Below are positions 43,586 to 56,100 of a DNA stretch of 64,000 nt, piece by piece. Within the stretch, counting starts at the first letter, position 1; every line of letters begins with the position of its first letter. Below the pieces are notes generated by a model that was not told the origin of the DNA, made no database searches, and saw only the letters and a program-made list of their open reading frames with translations. This DNA comes from Kocuria rosea subsp. polaris (lineage in GTDB: Bacteria; Actinomycetota; Actinomycetes; Actinomycetales; Micrococcaceae): contig NZ_LQBK01000003.1 of NCBI RefSeq assembly GCF_001483755.1, forward strand, positions 93,157 through 157,156, given 5' to 3'. Both the position numbers and the translations under genes were made by a program.

Positions 43586-44944
43586 TCAGGCGCGGGTGTG
43601 CCCGTCGCCCTGGACGATCCACTTCGTGGTGGTCAGCTCCTCCAGGCCCATGGGACCGCGCGCGTGCATCTTCTGGGTGGAGATGCCGATCTCGGCGCCG
43701 AGGCCCAGCTGGCCGCCGTCGGTGAACCGGGTGGAGGCGTTGACCATGACCGCGGCGGCGTCGATCTCGGCGACGAACCGCTCGGCGTCCGCGAGGTCGT
43801 TGGTCACGATCGCCTCGGTGTGCCGGGTGGACCACCGGTCGATGTGCTGGAGCGCCTCGTCCAGGGAGTCGACCACCTTCACGGCCAGGTCCATGGACAG
43901 GTACTCGGTGCCCCAGTCCTCCTCGGTGGCGCGCAGGTGGTGGCTGCCGGCGGGGAGCATGGCCTCGGCCCGCTCGTCGACGTGCAGCGTGACGCCGGCC
44001 CGGTCCAGGGCCGCGAGCACGGCGGCGCCGTGCTCGAAGCCGCTGTGCAGCAGGAGGGTCTCCGTGGTGTTGCACGTGCTCGTGCGGTGGGTCTTGGAGT
44101 TGACCACCACGTCCACGGCCATGTCCTTCGACGCCGAGTGGTCGACGAAGAGGTGGACGTTGCCCTCTCCGGTCTCGATGACGGGGACCTTGGCGTTCTG
44201 GACGACGGACTGGATCAGCCCGTGCCCGCCGCGCGGGATGAGGACGTCGACCTTGCCGCGGGCGGCCATGAGCGCGTTCGCGCCCTCGCGGCCGTACTCG
44301 TCGACGCTCTGGACGCAGTCCACGGGAAGCTTCACGTCGGCGAGGGAGTCCCGGATGATGCCCACGAGGGCCCGGTTGCTCTCCTCCGCGGCCGAGCCGC
44401 CGCGCAGGAGCACCGCGTTGCCGGACTTCAGGGCGATGCCGGCGATGTCCACGGTGACGTTGGGGCGGGCCTCGTAGATGGCGCCGACCACGCCCATCGG
44501 CACGCGCACCTGGCGCATCCGCAGGCCGTTGGGCAGGGTGGAGCCGCGGACGAACCCGCCCACGGGGTCGGGCAGGGCGGCCAGCTCGCGCAGGCTCTCG
44601 GCCAGGGCGGTGATCCGCCCGGCGTCCAGCTTGAGCCGGTCGAGGAGGGCCGTGGAGGTCCCGTTCACGCGGCCGCGCTCGAGGTCCTTGGCGTTCGCGG
44701 CGAGGATCACGTCCTGCTTGCGCTCGATGCGGTCCGCGATGGCGAGCAGCGCCCGGTCCTTCCAGGCCCGGGTGGCGCGGCCGAGCACGCGGGCGGAATC
44801 ACGGGCGTCGTCGGCCATGGCGGCCACGCCGGCGACGGGGTCCTCCCCGAAGGTGGCGATGACGCCGTGGTCGGACACGACCGCCTTGTCGGTCGTGCGG
44901 GTGGCTTCGTCGGTGGTCACGGAATCGTGTGCGGCGGAAGTCAT
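43586..44944 (-). CDS. proA: Gamma-glutamyl phosphate reductase ProA
   Basis: A 452-residue enzyme for the second step of proline synthesis. MGVVGAIYEARPNVTVDIAG, SGNAVLLRGG, the catalytic cysteine in RTSTCNTTETLLLH and GPMGLEELTTTKW at the end are family marks. It overlaps the proB stop by 4 bp (ATGA), so the two are co-translated. About 45 N-terminal residues precede the conserved start. Confidence 0.95.
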   Translation of the reverse strand: MTSAAHDSVTTDEATRTTDKAVVSDHGVIATFGEDPVAGVAAMADDARDSARVLGRATRAWKDRALLAIADRIERKQDVILAANAKDLERGRVNGTSTALLDRLKLDAGRITALAESLRELAALPDPVGGFVRGSTLPNGLRMRQVRVPMGVVGAIYEARPNVTVDIAGIALKSGNAVLLRGGSAAEESNRALVGIIRDSLADVKLPVDCVQSVDEYGREGANALMAARGKVDVLIPRGGHGLIQSVVQNAKVPVIETGEGNVHLFVDHSASKDMAVDVVVNSKTHRTSTCNTTETLLLHSGFEHGAAVLAALDRAGVTLHVDERAEAMLPAGSHHLRATEEDWGTEYLSMDLAVKVVDSLDEALQHIDRWSTRHTEAIVTNDLADAERFVAEIDAAAVMVNASTRFTDGGQLGLGAEIGISTQKMHARGPMGLEELTTTKWIVQGDGHTRA

Positions 44945-46194
44945 TTCTTCAGTTTAGTCCGTGCGCCGCGTGCGCGCAGGACCACCAGGTTGTCCACGTG
45001 CACGAGCTCCCGGCTGTAGTCGTCCCCGAGCTCGTCGGCCAGCACGGAGGTGGACTTGCCGAGCATCGGCGGGATCTCGTCCGAGGAGTAGTTGCTCAGC
45101 CCGTGCGCGATCTCCTTGCCCGCCGGGTCCCGCAGCGAGACGGGCTCCCCCGCCTCGAAGGTGCCGGACACGCCCGTGACCCCGGCGGCCAGCAGGGAGT
45201 TGCGGTCGCGGATCGCCTCGACGGCGCCCGGGTCCAGGGTCAGGGAGCCCTTGATGTCCGCGAGGTGGGCCAGCCACAGCAGCCGGACGTTGCGCCGCCC
45301 GCCGGAGGTCGCGAACCAGGTGCCGACGTCCTCGCCGTCCAGGGCGCGGGTGATGTTCTGCGCCGACGTGACGAGCGCCGGGATGCCCGAGGCCGCCGCG
45401 ATGCGCGCGGCCTGGACCTTGGTCACCATGCCGCCCGAGCCCACCCCGGCGGCTCCCACCGAGCCGATCTGCACGCCCTCGAGGTCCTTGATGGGGTCGT
45501 TGACCACCGGGATCCGCTCGCCGCCCTTGCGGGGGTCCATGGTGTAGAGCGCGTCGACGTCGGAGAGCAGCAGCAGGACGTCCGCCTTGATGAGGTGGGC
45601 GATCAGGGCGGCGATCCGGTCGTTGTCGCCGAACTTGATCTCCTGGCTGGAGACGGCGTCGTTCTCGTTGACGATGGGCAGCACCCCGAAGTCGAGGAGC
45701 CGCTCGATCTGGCGGTGGGTGTTCTTGTAGTGGCTGCGGCGCATCAGGTCCTCCGCGGTGACCAGCACCTGGCCCACGGTGACGCCGAAGCGGGCGAAGG
45801 ACTCGATGTAGCGGCCCATCAGCAGTCCCTGGCCCACGGCGGCGGCGGCCTGCTTGCCCGCCAGGTTCTTGGGCCGCCGGGACAGCCCCAGGGGCGCCAG
45901 GCCCGCCGTGATCGCGCCCGAGGACACGAACACGAGCTCGATGCCGCGGGCCTTGGTCTCCCCGAGGGCGTCCACGATCATCCGCACGGCCTGCTCGTCG
46001 ATCGAGCTCTCGATGGACGTCAGCGAGGACGAGCCGACCTTGACCACCACGCGGTGGGCGCGCGGGATGTCCTCGCGGCGCTCGATGGGGCTGCGCCGGT
46101 TCTTGCCACGGTTCTCGCTGCTGAGCTGGACCGCGGACTTCTCCGCGACCTCCTCGAGCTGCTCGACGTCGATCTCGTTCGTCTGCTCGTTCAT
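44941..46194 (-). CDS. proB: Glutamate 5-kinase ProB with PUA domain
   Basis: A 417-residue enzyme for the first step of proline synthesis. VVVKVGSSSLTS, VFVSSGAITAG, PIVNENDAVS and GVGSGGMVTKVQAARIA mark the kinase, and the C-terminal 80 residues with GLSNYSSDEI form a PUA domain. An N-terminal extension of about 45 residues is not usual. The ATG at 46194 is the best start before it. Confidence 0.95.
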   Translation of the reverse strand: MNEQTNEIDVEQLEEVAEKSAVQLSSENRGKNRRSPIERREDIPRAHRVVVKVGSSSLTSIESSIDEQAVRMIVDALGETKARGIELVFVSSGAITAGLAPLGLSRRPKNLAGKQAAAAVGQGLLMGRYIESFARFGVTVGQVLVTAEDLMRRSHYKNTHRQIERLLDFGVLPIVNENDAVSSQEIKFGDNDRIAALIAHLIKADVLLLLSDVDALYTMDPRKGGERIPVVNDPIKDLEGVQIGSVGAAGVGSGGMVTKVQAARIAAASGIPALVTSAQNITRALDGEDVGTWFATSGGRRNVRLLWLAHLADIKGSLTLDPGAVEAIRDRNSLLAAGVTGVSGTFEAGEPVSLRDPAGKEIAHGLSNYSSDEIPPMLGKSTSVLADELGDDYSRELVHVDNLVVLRARGARTKLKK

Positions 46195-46305
46195 CCTGGG
46201 CGTCTCCCTCGTCCGGTGGGCGTCGTCGGTGTGTCGGTCAGTCGTTCGTCGGGTGCTGCGGTCGGGGACGGGGCCGGGCACGCCGTCCCGGTCCCGCGGG
46301 TGCGG

Positions 46306-47886
<1,581 letters not shown>

Positions 47887-47920
47887 TCAAGAACGGGCGG
47901 GCCCGCGAACGGGCCACGTT

Positions 47921-47963
47921 AAAACTGTAGAGGGCGGGCGCTGGACGCACCCACCCTCTACAG
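47921..47963 (-). terminator. Terminator between rpmA and obgE
   Basis: On the minus strand, ctgtagaggg...ccctctacag forms a 17-bp stem with one or two wobble/mismatch positions, followed by TTTT. It lies 63 bp after the rpmA stop, so obgE expression needs read-through or its own promoter. Confidence 0.85.
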
Positions 47964-48025
47964 CACAAACAATGGGCGGCGCGGGTGGGGACCCGCACCG
48001 GGACCGGCAGGGCCGGTCCTTCCGA

Positions 48026-48283
48026 CTACTCCGCGGCAGCCTGGATGTTGACGACCTTGCGGCCCCGGCGGGTGCCGAACTCGACCTGGCCGGCGGCCAG
48101 GGCGAACAGGGTGTCGTCGCCGCCGCGGCCGACGTTCAGGCCGGGGTGGAAGTGCGTGCCGCGCTGCCGGACGAGGATCTCGCCGGCGTTGACGGTCTGG
48201 CCGCCGAAGCGCTTCACGCCGAGGTACTGCGCGTTGGAGTCGCGACCGTTGCGAGTGGAGCTCGCGCCCTTCTTGTGTGCCAT
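48026..48283 (-). CDS. rpmA: 50S ribosomal protein L27
   Basis: An 85-residue L27 beginning [17 protein letters not shown], with [17 protein letters not shown]. No N-terminal cleavable extension of the Firmicutes type is present. Confidence 0.98.
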   Translation of the reverse strand: MAHKKGASSTRNGRDSNAQYLGVKRFGGQTVNAGEILVRQRGTHFHPGLNVGRGGDDTLFALAAGQVEFGTRRGRKVVNIQAAAE

Positions 48284-48343
48284 GAGGTGTGCCTACCTTC
48301 GGGTCTTTACTGGCTGATGGAGTCTGGAGGGGAACCGGGCCGA

Positions 48344-48655
48344 TCAGGCGTCGATGCCGGTCACCTTCACGGTGGTCAGCTCGGCACGGAAGCCCTGGCG
48401 CTTCTTGTAGCCGGTCTTGTTCTTGAACTTCTGGATGGAGATCTTGGGACCGCGGAGGTTCTCGACGATCTCGGCCGTGACCTTGACGTTCGCCAGGGTC
48501 GGGGCATCCGAGGTGATCTTGTCCCCGTCGACCAGCAGCAGGGCAGGGAGCTCGATGGTGCTGCCTGCTCCGCCGGCGACGCGGTCAAGGGTAACGAGGT
48601 CTCCGACGGAAACCTTTTCCTGGCGGCCGCCAGCGCGGACAATCGCGTACACCAC
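48344..48655 (-). CDS. rplU: 50S ribosomal protein L21
   Basis: A 103-residue L21 with [18 protein letters not shown] and [13 protein letters not shown]. The GTG at 48655 gives the standard N-terminus; upstream in-frame starts (48667, 48682) would add up to nine residues. Confidence 0.95.
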   Translation of the reverse strand: MVYAIVRAGGRQEKVSVGDLVTLDRVAGGAGSTIELPALLLVDGDKITSDAPTLANVKVTAEIVENLRGPKISIQKFKNKTGYKKRQGFRAELTTVKVTGIDA

Positions 48656-48875
48656 TTGGGAACTCACTTCTCTCGACGTCATGTGTAAACAGTGTGGGTC
48701 GAGCGCATACCTGTCAGGACCAACGACGTTGAGACGAGCTGTCGGTGACCGGCCCGTGGGACTAGGCCGAGGTCAGCGCAGGTTCGCCGCAATTCAGGAA
48801 CTGCACCCGCATGTGCCGCCAGGTGGGGTGTCGAGTTTTTACACGCGCGCACCGGCATGGCACCGAAGATCAAGA

Positions 48876-50396
48876 CTACTCGATCCGGTCAATGCCCGCC
48901 AACCGGCGCCCCGTCCCCGGCGCGGCGAAGAAGTCCCGCTCGAGCGCGCAGGCCTCCAGGAACACCTCCCGCATCCGCTCCCGGACCTCCGCCGGGGCCG
49001 CCCGGGCGGCGTCGTCGAGCAGCCGCCGTGCCGTGCGGGTGGCCTCCTGGAACCCCTCGTCCGCGTACGTGGCGAGCCAGTCGGCGTAGGGGTGCTCGCC
49101 GGGCCCGCCGGCCGCGGCGAGCTCGCCCAGGTGGCGTCCCACGTCCGCGTACACCCAGTAGCACGGGAGCACGGCCGCGAGGCCCACGGGGTAGGGCTCC
49201 GCGGCGGTGGCCGCGAGCAGGAAGGTGGTGTACCGCCGTGTCACCTCCGCCGGCTCGTCCCGCGCGCCGCCGTCCCCGGCGTGCTGCAGCCGGGCCCGGT
49301 GCAGCTGCGCCTCGGTCTCGGTGCAGGACACGGCGCCGGCCGCGAAGAACAGCCGCTGCTCCTCGTCGGGCGCCCGTGCCGCCAGCAGGGCGAGCGCCCT
49401 GCTGTAGCCGTCGAGGTACTGCAGGTCCTGGTCGAGGTAGGTGAGGAAGCGGTCCGGCTCGAGCCGCCCGTCCCCGAGGCGGCGCACGAACTCGAGCTCC
49501 TCGATCTCCCGCCGCACGGCCGCGGAGGCCTCCCACAGCTCGTCGCTGAACCGCTCCGGCACGGTGCCCCAGGTCTCGAGGGCGTGCTGGACGTGGTGGA
49601 AGTGGTGGACGGGGCCGCTCCCGTGGCCGACGGAGAGCTCCCCGGAGGTCTCGAGGGCCCCGCGCAGCCAGTCCCGGGCGATCCGCAGGCTCCGGGGCCA
49701 GTCCCCGTGCCGGGCCTGGAGGGTGGCCAGGGCCGAGGAGAGGGAGCACCCGGTGCCGTGCGAGTTCTCGGTGGGCACCCGGACGCCGTCGAACGCCACG
49801 AGGGGCTCCGGGGCGTCCGGGCCCACGAGGGCGTCCGGGGTCCGGTCCCCGGTGAGGTGCCCGCCCTTGACGAGCACCAGGGTCCCGTGGGCGCGGGCCA
49901 CGCGGTGGCCCTGCGCGAGGGCCTCGTCCCACGACGACGCCGTGTTCTCGCCTGCCAGCACGGCGAGCTCCTGCAGGTTCGGGGTGATCAGGTCGGCGAG
50001 GCCCAGCATCGAGCGCAGGGCGTCCTCGGCGTCGGGCTCGAGCAGGCGCCCCCCGGAGGTCGCGACCATGACGGGGTCCAGGACCACGGCCGGGGGCCGG
50101 TGGGCTCCGAGCCACCGGGTGACGGCCTCGATGACCGGCACGGAGCCGAGCATCCCGATCTTGACGGCGTCGATCTCGACGTCCTCGGCGACCGCCTCGA
50201 GCTGGGCGGTGAGGAACTCGACCGGCGGGACGTGGATGGCGCGCACGCCCACGGTGTTCTGCACGACGACGGCGGTGACGGCGCTCATCCCGTAGCCGCC
50301 CATCGCGGCGATCGACTTGAGGTCCGCGTGCTGGCCGGCCCCGCCCGTGGGGTCGGTGCCGGCGACGGCCAGGACGCGGGGCACGCGTGCGCTCAC
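48876..50396 (-). CDS. thiD: Bifunctional HMP(-P) kinase ThiD / TenA thiaminase II fusion
   Basis: A 506-residue fusion. Residues 1-265 are ThiD (AGTDPTGGAGQHADLKSI, VLDPVMVATSGG, NSHGTGCSLSSALA), which phosphorylates hydroxymethylpyrimidine twice. Residues from about 285 to the end are TenA, a thiaminase II that salvages pyrimidine from degraded thiamine. Its nucleophile is in LPCYWVYADVG and a Glu is in ACALERDFF. The GTG at 50396 overlaps the thiE stop (GTGA). It is the last gene of the thiamine salvage operon. Confidence 0.94.
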   Translation of the reverse strand: MSARVPRVLAVAGTDPTGGAGQHADLKSIAAMGGYGMSAVTAVVVQNTVGVRAIHVPPVEFLTAQLEAVAEDVEIDAVKIGMLGSVPVIEAVTRWLGAHRPPAVVLDPVMVATSGGRLLEPDAEDALRSMLGLADLITPNLQELAVLAGENTASSWDEALAQGHRVARAHGTLVLVKGGHLTGDRTPDALVGPDAPEPLVAFDGVRVPTENSHGTGCSLSSALATLQARHGDWPRSLRIARDWLRGALETSGELSVGHGSGPVHHFHHVQHALETWGTVPERFSDELWEASAAVRREIEELEFVRRLGDGRLEPDRFLTYLDQDLQYLDGYSRALALLAARAPDEEQRLFFAAGAVSCTETEAQLHRARLQHAGDGGARDEPAEVTRRYTTFLLAATAAEPYPVGLAAVLPCYWVYADVGRHLGELAAAGGPGEHPYADWLATYADEGFQEATRTARRLLDDAARAAPAEVRERMREVFLEACALERDFFAAPGTGRRLAGIDRIE

Positions 50397-51076
50397 GGGG
50401 CCACCTCCTCGGCGGTCGCCGCGCCGAAGGCGCGCACGTAGCGAGCGGCGGCGGCCGCGGGGTCGGGAGCGGCGCAGATCCCGGAGACCACGGCCAGCCC
50501 GGCGGCGCCCGCGGCGCGCAGGGCGGCGGCGTCCTCGGCCTGCACCCCGCCGATGGCCAGGCAGGGCAGGGAGGTGCGCGCCGCCGCGCGGGCGAAGCCC
50601 TCGACGCCCAGCGGCTCGGGGTGGTCGGGCTTGGTGCGCGTCGCCCGCACCGCCCCGACGCCCAGGTAGTCGACCGTGCCGGCGGGCAGCGCGGAGGCGG
50701 TGTCGAGCTCCTCGGCCGTGGCCGCGCTGAGGCCCAGCACGGCGTCGGGGCCGCAGATCCGCCGGGCGAGCGCCACGGGCAGGTCCGTCTGCCCGACGTG
50801 CACCCCGGCCACGGGGGCGCCGGCCGCGCGGGCGGCGAGGTACACGTCCGCGCGGTCGTCCACGAGCACGGGGACCTGCCGGCCCACGCGCTCGGCGACG
50901 GCCGTCAGCAGGGCGACGAGATCACGGACCGGGGCGTCCTTCGCGCGGACCTGGACCATGGTGGCGCCCCCGCGCACGGCGGCGGCCACGACGTCCGGGA
51001 CCGGCCGGGGCGCGCTGAGGGCGGTGTCCGTCACGAGGTGCAGGGCCAGGGCCGCGGGATCGAGGCGCGGGCTCAC
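50393..51076 (-). CDS. thiE: Thiamine phosphate synthase ThiE
   Basis: A 227-residue TIM-barrel enzyme that joins HMP-PP and THZ-P. Motifs [45 protein letters not shown] and AIGGVQAED are present. Both ends overlap its neighbours by 4 bp (GTGA), showing tight translational coupling. Confidence 0.95.
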   Translation of the reverse strand: MSPRLDPAALALHLVTDTALSAPRPVPDVVAAAVRGGATMVQVRAKDAPVRDLVALLTAVAERVGRQVPVLVDDRADVYLAARAAGAPVAGVHVGQTDLPVALARRICGPDAVLGLSAATAEELDTASALPAGTVDYLGVGAVRATRTKPDHPEPLGVEGFARAAARTSLPCLAIGGVQAEDAAALRAAGAAGLAVVSGICAAPDPAAAAARYVRAFGAATAEEVAP

Positions 51077-51948
51077 CGGGTCACCTCCTCGCGCACCAGA
51101 TCCGCCCGGGCGGCGACCTGCTCCGGCGTCACGGCGTACAGGCGGTCCAGCAGGGCCACGGCGAAGGACCCGGGGCCGGAGGCGTCGGCGGCCGCGTCCT
51201 CGGCGGCGAGGGTGTACACCGTGGTGGCGGCCACGGCCGCCGCGCCGGGGTCCGTGCGCACGGCGGTGAATGCGGCCATGAGGGCGCCCAGGGCGCAGCC
51301 CCCGCCGGTGATGCGGGTCAGCAGCGGCGTGCCGTGCGGGACGCGGACGACGGTGCCGTCCGGGGAGCGCACGAGGTCCACGGGCCCGGACACGGCCACC
51401 GCCGAGCCGGCCCGTTCGGCGAGCGCGGTGGTGGCGTCACGGGCGGCCTCGACGCCGTGCGTGGCGTCCGTGCCCCGCCCGCCGGTGCCGCCGGCGAGAG
51501 CCATGACCTCGGAGGCGTTGCCGCGCACGATCGCGGGCCGGAACTCGAGCAGGTCGCGGGCCAGCGCGGTGCGCACGGGCAGGGCGCCCACCGCCACGGG
51601 GTCGAGGACCCACGCCCGGCCGGCGCGGTGCCGGGCCCCGACGGCCTCGTAGGCGGCGCCGCGCTGCTCGGCGGTGGGCGTGCCGGTGTTGACGAGCAGG
51701 CCGTCCGCGAGCTCCGCGAAGACCCCGCCCTCGCCCTGGATGTCGGTCATCGCCGGGGACGCGCCCACGGCGAGCAGCGCGTTGGCCGTGAAGTTGGTGA
51801 CCACGGCGTTGGTGATGCACTGCACCAGCGGCGCCGCGGAGCGCAGGTCCTCCAGGGCCGCGGCGGCGTCCTCGGCGAGCACGGGATCCGGTGGTACCGG
51901 CCGGACGGCTCCCGGTGTTCCGGCGGACGTGGGTACGGCATCGCGCAT
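51073..51948 (-). CDS. thiM: Hydroxyethylthiazole kinase ThiM
   Basis: A 291-residue kinase that phosphorylates the thiazole of thiamine. [43 protein letters not shown] and [17 protein letters not shown] are typical. The ATG at 51948 has AAGGGA 8 nt upstream; the ATG at 51957 is too close to that site. The gene begins right behind a TPP riboswitch whose conserved 3' end contains this ribosome site. Confidence 0.94.
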   Translation of the reverse strand: MRDAVPTSAGTPGAVRPVPPDPVLAEDAAAALEDLRSAAPLVQCITNAVVTNFTANALLAVGASPAMTDIQGEGGVFAELADGLLVNTGTPTAEQRGAAYEAVGARHRAGRAWVLDPVAVGALPVRTALARDLLEFRPAIVRGNASEVMALAGGTGGRGTDATHGVEAARDATTALAERAGSAVAVSGPVDLVRSPDGTVVRVPHGTPLLTRITGGGCALGALMAAFTAVRTDPGAAAVAATTVYTLAAEDAAADASGPGSFAVALLDRLYAVTPEQVAARADLVREEVTR

Positions 51949-51952
51949 CTGC

Positions 51953-52028
51953 GACATCCCTTCGCTAGTACTGGCTAGATCAGGTTCGACGGGTGTGTTC
52001 TCAGCCGCTCGCGCGGCACCCCGTGTCA
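51953..52028 (-). promoter_or_regulatory. TPP riboswitch (THI element)
   Basis: On the minus strand the core elements occur in order: ACACGGGGTGCC, GGCTGAGA, ACACCC, GAACCTGATCTAGCCAGTAC, GCGAAGGGA. P1 can form between 52024-52027 and 51953-51956. The conserved GAAGGGA end is also the ribosome site of thiM, so control is likely at translation initiation: TPP binding would hide the site. Confidence 0.95.
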
Positions 52029-52204
52029 GGTGTCCTGCCAGTCTAGTCGCAGAAGGTGCGCCGGGACGCCGGAGGGCCCCAGCCGCGGCGCTCGGGTTTC
52101 GTCCGCCGCCCTGCCCTCGGGGGCTGCCGTCCGGGCGGAGGGGCACGCCGGTGATCGGCTCCCCACGGCCCGGCACCATCGGGCTCGTGGGGACGTCCTG
52201 ACGC

Positions 52205-52939
52205 TCAGAAGAAGCCGTTGCCGTGCGGCATCCGCTCCGGGACGGGCTGGCAGACCTCCCAGTGCTCGAGGATCCGGCCGTCCGAGACCCGCCACAGGTC
52301 GTAGCAGGCGGCCGGGACGCGGTCGCCGGGCTCGGCGCCTCCCTCGCCGGGACCGAGCAGGGCCTCGGTGACGGTGAGGACGAGGTCGCCCTCGCCGAGC
52401 ACCCGGTGCAGGGTGCGCCGGGCGAGCCGGTCGTCCGGGCCGGGGCCGTGCTCCACGTAGCGCGGGTCGCGGGCCAGCTCCTCGAGGGCGTCCCGGTCGG
52501 CGCCGATGAGCCGCTCCTGCACCCACTCGGTCACCGCTGCCTTGTTCGTGCCGGTGCGCTCGCGCCCGGTGATCTGCCGTGGTCCGTCGATCCGGTGCGT
52601 CCCGGCGGAACCGCCGGGCAGGGGCGCCATGGCGTCCCAGTGCTCGGCGATCTTTCCCTCCGCCACGCGAAACACGTCCACCGCTGCCGTGGGGTCGGGT
52701 CCGAACCCGTGGTAGACGCAGTGGACCGCGACCATGTCGCCGTCCTCGAGCACCCGCAGGACGTCGATGCGGAAGTCCTCCGGCAGCTGCCAGAGCGCCG
52801 CGCGGAGGCCGTCCGGGCCGTCGGCCCCGAGCGCGGAGTGCTGCCGGTAGTCCGGGGCCCAGTGCCGGTCGATGGCCGAGGCGTCCCGCTCGCCGAAGAG
52901 CTCGCGGCCGGCGGTGAGGACGATCTGCTTGCTGTTCAT
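52205..52939 (-). CDS. Double SnoaL/NTF2-like domain protein
   Basis: A 244-residue protein made of two SnoaL-like halves. The first has [35 protein letters not shown] and [16 protein letters not shown]. The second has [27 protein letters not shown] and [20 protein letters not shown]. Such folds occur in cyclases, isomerases and binding proteins; the function here is unknown. GAGGGG precedes the ATG. Confidence 0.85.
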   Translation of the reverse strand: MNSKQIVLTAGRELFGERDASAIDRHWAPDYRQHSALGADGPDGLRAALWQLPEDFRIDVLRVLEDGDMVAVHCVYHGFGPDPTAAVDVFRVAEGKIAEHWDAMAPLPGGSAGTHRIDGPRQITGRERTGTNKAAVTEWVQERLIGADRDALEELARDPRYVEHGPGPDDRLARRTLHRVLGEGDLVLTVTEALLGPGEGGAEPGDRVPAACYDLWRVSDGRILEHWEVCQPVPERMPHGNGFF

Positions 52940-53059
52940 GGCTGTCCCCTCGGGGCTGCGGGCCGGGGATCCGACGGATCGGCCCGGTCGGCCGGCCCGC
53001 GTGTCGTGCCACCACGCTACTCGCGCCGTGCCCGGCCCGACAGGGAGGCGGAGCGCACG

Positions 53060-53102
53060 ACGACGGAGGACCCCGACCGCTCCGGTCGGGGTCCTCCGTC
53101 GT
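53060..53102 (-). terminator. Terminator after the RNase E/G gene
   Basis: A perfect 19-bp stem (53060-53078 with 53084-53102) with loop gctcc, 18 bp beyond the stop at 53121. Confidence 0.9.
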
Positions 53103-53120
53103 GCTGCTCGCGGGGGCGGC

Positions 53121-56100
53121 TCAGCCGCGCTCGGCGGGCCGGCCGCTGGTGAGGTCCTCCGCCTTGACCCCCACGCCGACGACGGTCGGCGCGCGGCCCG
53201 AGGTCTCCTCCGGGGAGCGCTGGGCGACGGCCTTGGCCTCGTGCCGGGCGCCCTCCGCGGTGGCCGCCTGCCCGGCGGTCACCTCGGCCTCGCCCGGGCG
53301 GGCCTCCGGTGCCGAGGCCCGCCGGGAGCGCCGGCGGGGGCGCGCCGGCTCGGCGTCCGCCCGCGGCTGCTCCGGGGCGGGAGCCTGCGGCGCCGTGCCC
53401 GCGCGCCCCGCGCTCCGCTGCCCGGCGGTCCCCGCCCGGGCGTCCTCCGTGGCGGTGTCCCGCGCGGCCGTGTTCTGCGCGGCCGTGTTCTGCGCAGCGG
53501 CGCCCGTCGTTCCGGCCGGCTCCCGCGGAGCGGAGGCCGCGTCCGGCGCGGGGTGCTCGAAGGCCTCCGCGAGGGAGTCCAGGCTCAGCGGCCGGGCCTC
53601 GGCGGGCTCCTCCGCGGGGGTGTGGCCCTGCGGCAGCTCGATGACCTCGCCCTTGATCGTCAGGCGGGAGCCCTGCCCGGCCGGCGTCTCCTCGGCGGAG
53701 ACCTGCTCGGGTGCGGACGCGGCGGGCTCCTCCCCCATGCCCGGCTGCTGCTCGGCGGCGGTGTCCGCGCCCTGGCCGCGGTTGCGGCTGCGCTTGCCGC
53801 GCCGCTTCTTCCGGGAGCGCCCCGAGCCCTCGGGCCGGGACTCCGCCGGCGGGGCGGTCTCCTCGGCACGGGCCGGCTCCTCCGCGACGGCCTCCTCGTG
53901 GTGGGTGGCCGCGGCGATGGTCGCGAACGCCGTCCGCGCGGCCTCGGCCTTGGCCTTCTCCGCGGGATCCGGCTCGGCGGAGCGCTGCTCCGTCCGGGCC
54001 GGCTGCTGCTCGCCCCGGCCCCCGCGGCCGCGCTTGCGCTCCGTCCGGTTGGGCCGCTGGTCGCGCGACTCGCCCGTGGCGCCGCCGGAGCGGCCCTCGA
54101 GCGGGTGGTCGTGGACCACCACGCCGCGACCGGCGCAGTGCTCGCACGGCTCGGAGAACACCTCGAGCAGGCCGGTGCCCATGCGCTTGCGCGTCATCTG
54201 CACGAGCCCCAGCGAGGTCACCTCCGCCACCTGGTGCTTGGTGCGGTCCCGGCCGAGGCACTCCACCAGCCGGCGCAGCACGAGGTCCCGGTTGGACTCG
54301 AGCACCATGTCGATGAAGTCGATCACGATGATCCCGCCGATGTCCCGCAGCCGCAGCTGCCGGACGATCTCCTCGGCCGCCTCCAGGTTGTTCTTGGTGA
54401 CGGTCTCCTCGAGGTTGCCGCCGGAGCCGGTGAACTTGCCGGTGTTCACGTCGACCACCGTCATCGCCTCGGTCCGGTCGATCACGAGCGAGCCGCCCGA
54501 CGGCAGGAAGACCTTGCGCTCGAGTGCCTTCTGGATCTGTTCCTCCACGCGGTAGTTCACGAACAGGTCCTCGTCCTCGTCCCACTTCTGGAGCCGGTCG
54601 AGCAGGTCCGGCGCGACGTAGGTCACGTACGCCTCGATGTTGTCCCACGCCTCGTCGCCCTGGACGACCATGGTGGTGAAGTCCTCGTTGAAGACGTCGC
54701 GGACGGTCTTGATCGTCAGGTCAGGTTCCGCGTAGAGCATCTCGGGCGGCAGCGTCTTCGTCGAGCCGGACCGCTCCTGGATCTGCTCCCACTGGGCGCG
54801 CAACCGGTTGATGTCGTGGGTGAGCTCCTGCTCGGAGGCCCCCTCGGCCGCGGTGCGCACGATGACTCCCGCCCCGTCCGGCAGCCGGTCCTTGAGGATC
54901 TTCTTCAGCCGGGCACGCTCGACGTCGGGCAGCTTCCGGGAGATCCCGGTCATCGACCCGCCCGGGACGTAGACCAGGTACCGGCCGGGCAGGGAGATCT
55001 GGCTCGTGAGCCGCGCGCCCTTGTGCCCGACCGGGTCCTTGGTCACCTGCACGAGGACCGAGTCCCCGGACTTCAGCGCGACCTCGATCCGGCGGGGCCC
55101 GCCCTCGAGCCGCGATGCGTCCCAGTTGACCTCGCCGGCGTACAGCACGGCGTTGCGGCCGCGGCCGATGTCGATGAACGCGGCCTCCATGGACGGCAGC
55201 ACGTTCTGCACCTTGCCCACGTAGACGTTGCCGATCAGGGAGTCCTGCTGGGTGTGCGAGACGAAGTGCTCGGCCAGGACGCCGTCCTCGAGGACGCCGA
55301 TCTGGATCCGGTTGTCCTTCTGCCGCACCAGCATCTGCCGCTCGACGGACTCGCGGCGGGCCAGGAACTCCGCCTCGGTGATCACCTGGCGGCGGCGGCC
55401 GGTCTGGCGGGACTCGCGCCGGCGCTGCTTCTTGGCCTCGAGCCGCGTGGAGCCCTTCACGGCCACGACCTCGTCGACCGTGGCGGAGTCCGCGGCGCGC
55501 GGCGCCCGGACCCGCGTCACGGTGTTGGGCGGGTCGTCGTCGCTGCCGCCCACGAGCTCCATGTCGACCTCGCCGCGGCGGCGGCGACGGCGCCGGCGGC
55601 TGGTGGTGCCCCCGCCCGAGCCCTGTCCGGCCTCCTCGCCCTCGTCGGCGAGCTCGGCCGTGTCCGGCTCCTCGGGCCCGTCGCCCGGGTCCTCGGCGGA
55701 GGCGTTCTCCTCCTGCTGGCGGCGCCGCGCCTCGCGGCGGCGGGCCGCGCGCTGCTGAGCGGCCTCGCGCAGCTCGTCGAGGTCCGGGGCGTGGAACATC
55801 AGCGAGGTCGCCGTCACGGCGGCGGACAGCGCCGTGCGCGGCTCGTCGCCGTCGGTGCCCTCGTCGTCCTCGGTGCCCTCGGCGTCGGCATTCCGGTCGC
55901 CGGTGTTCTCGTCGTCGGTGGTCCCGTTGCCGGCGTCGGCATTCTCGTTGCCGGCGTTCCGGTCGTCGTTGGCCCCGTTCCCGGCACCCTCGGCGTCGGC
56001 ATTCCCGTTGCCGGTGTTCCGGTCGTCGGTGGCCCCGTTTCCGGCACCCTCGGCGTCGGCATTCCCGTTGCCGGCGTTCCGGTCGTCGGTGGCCCCGTTC

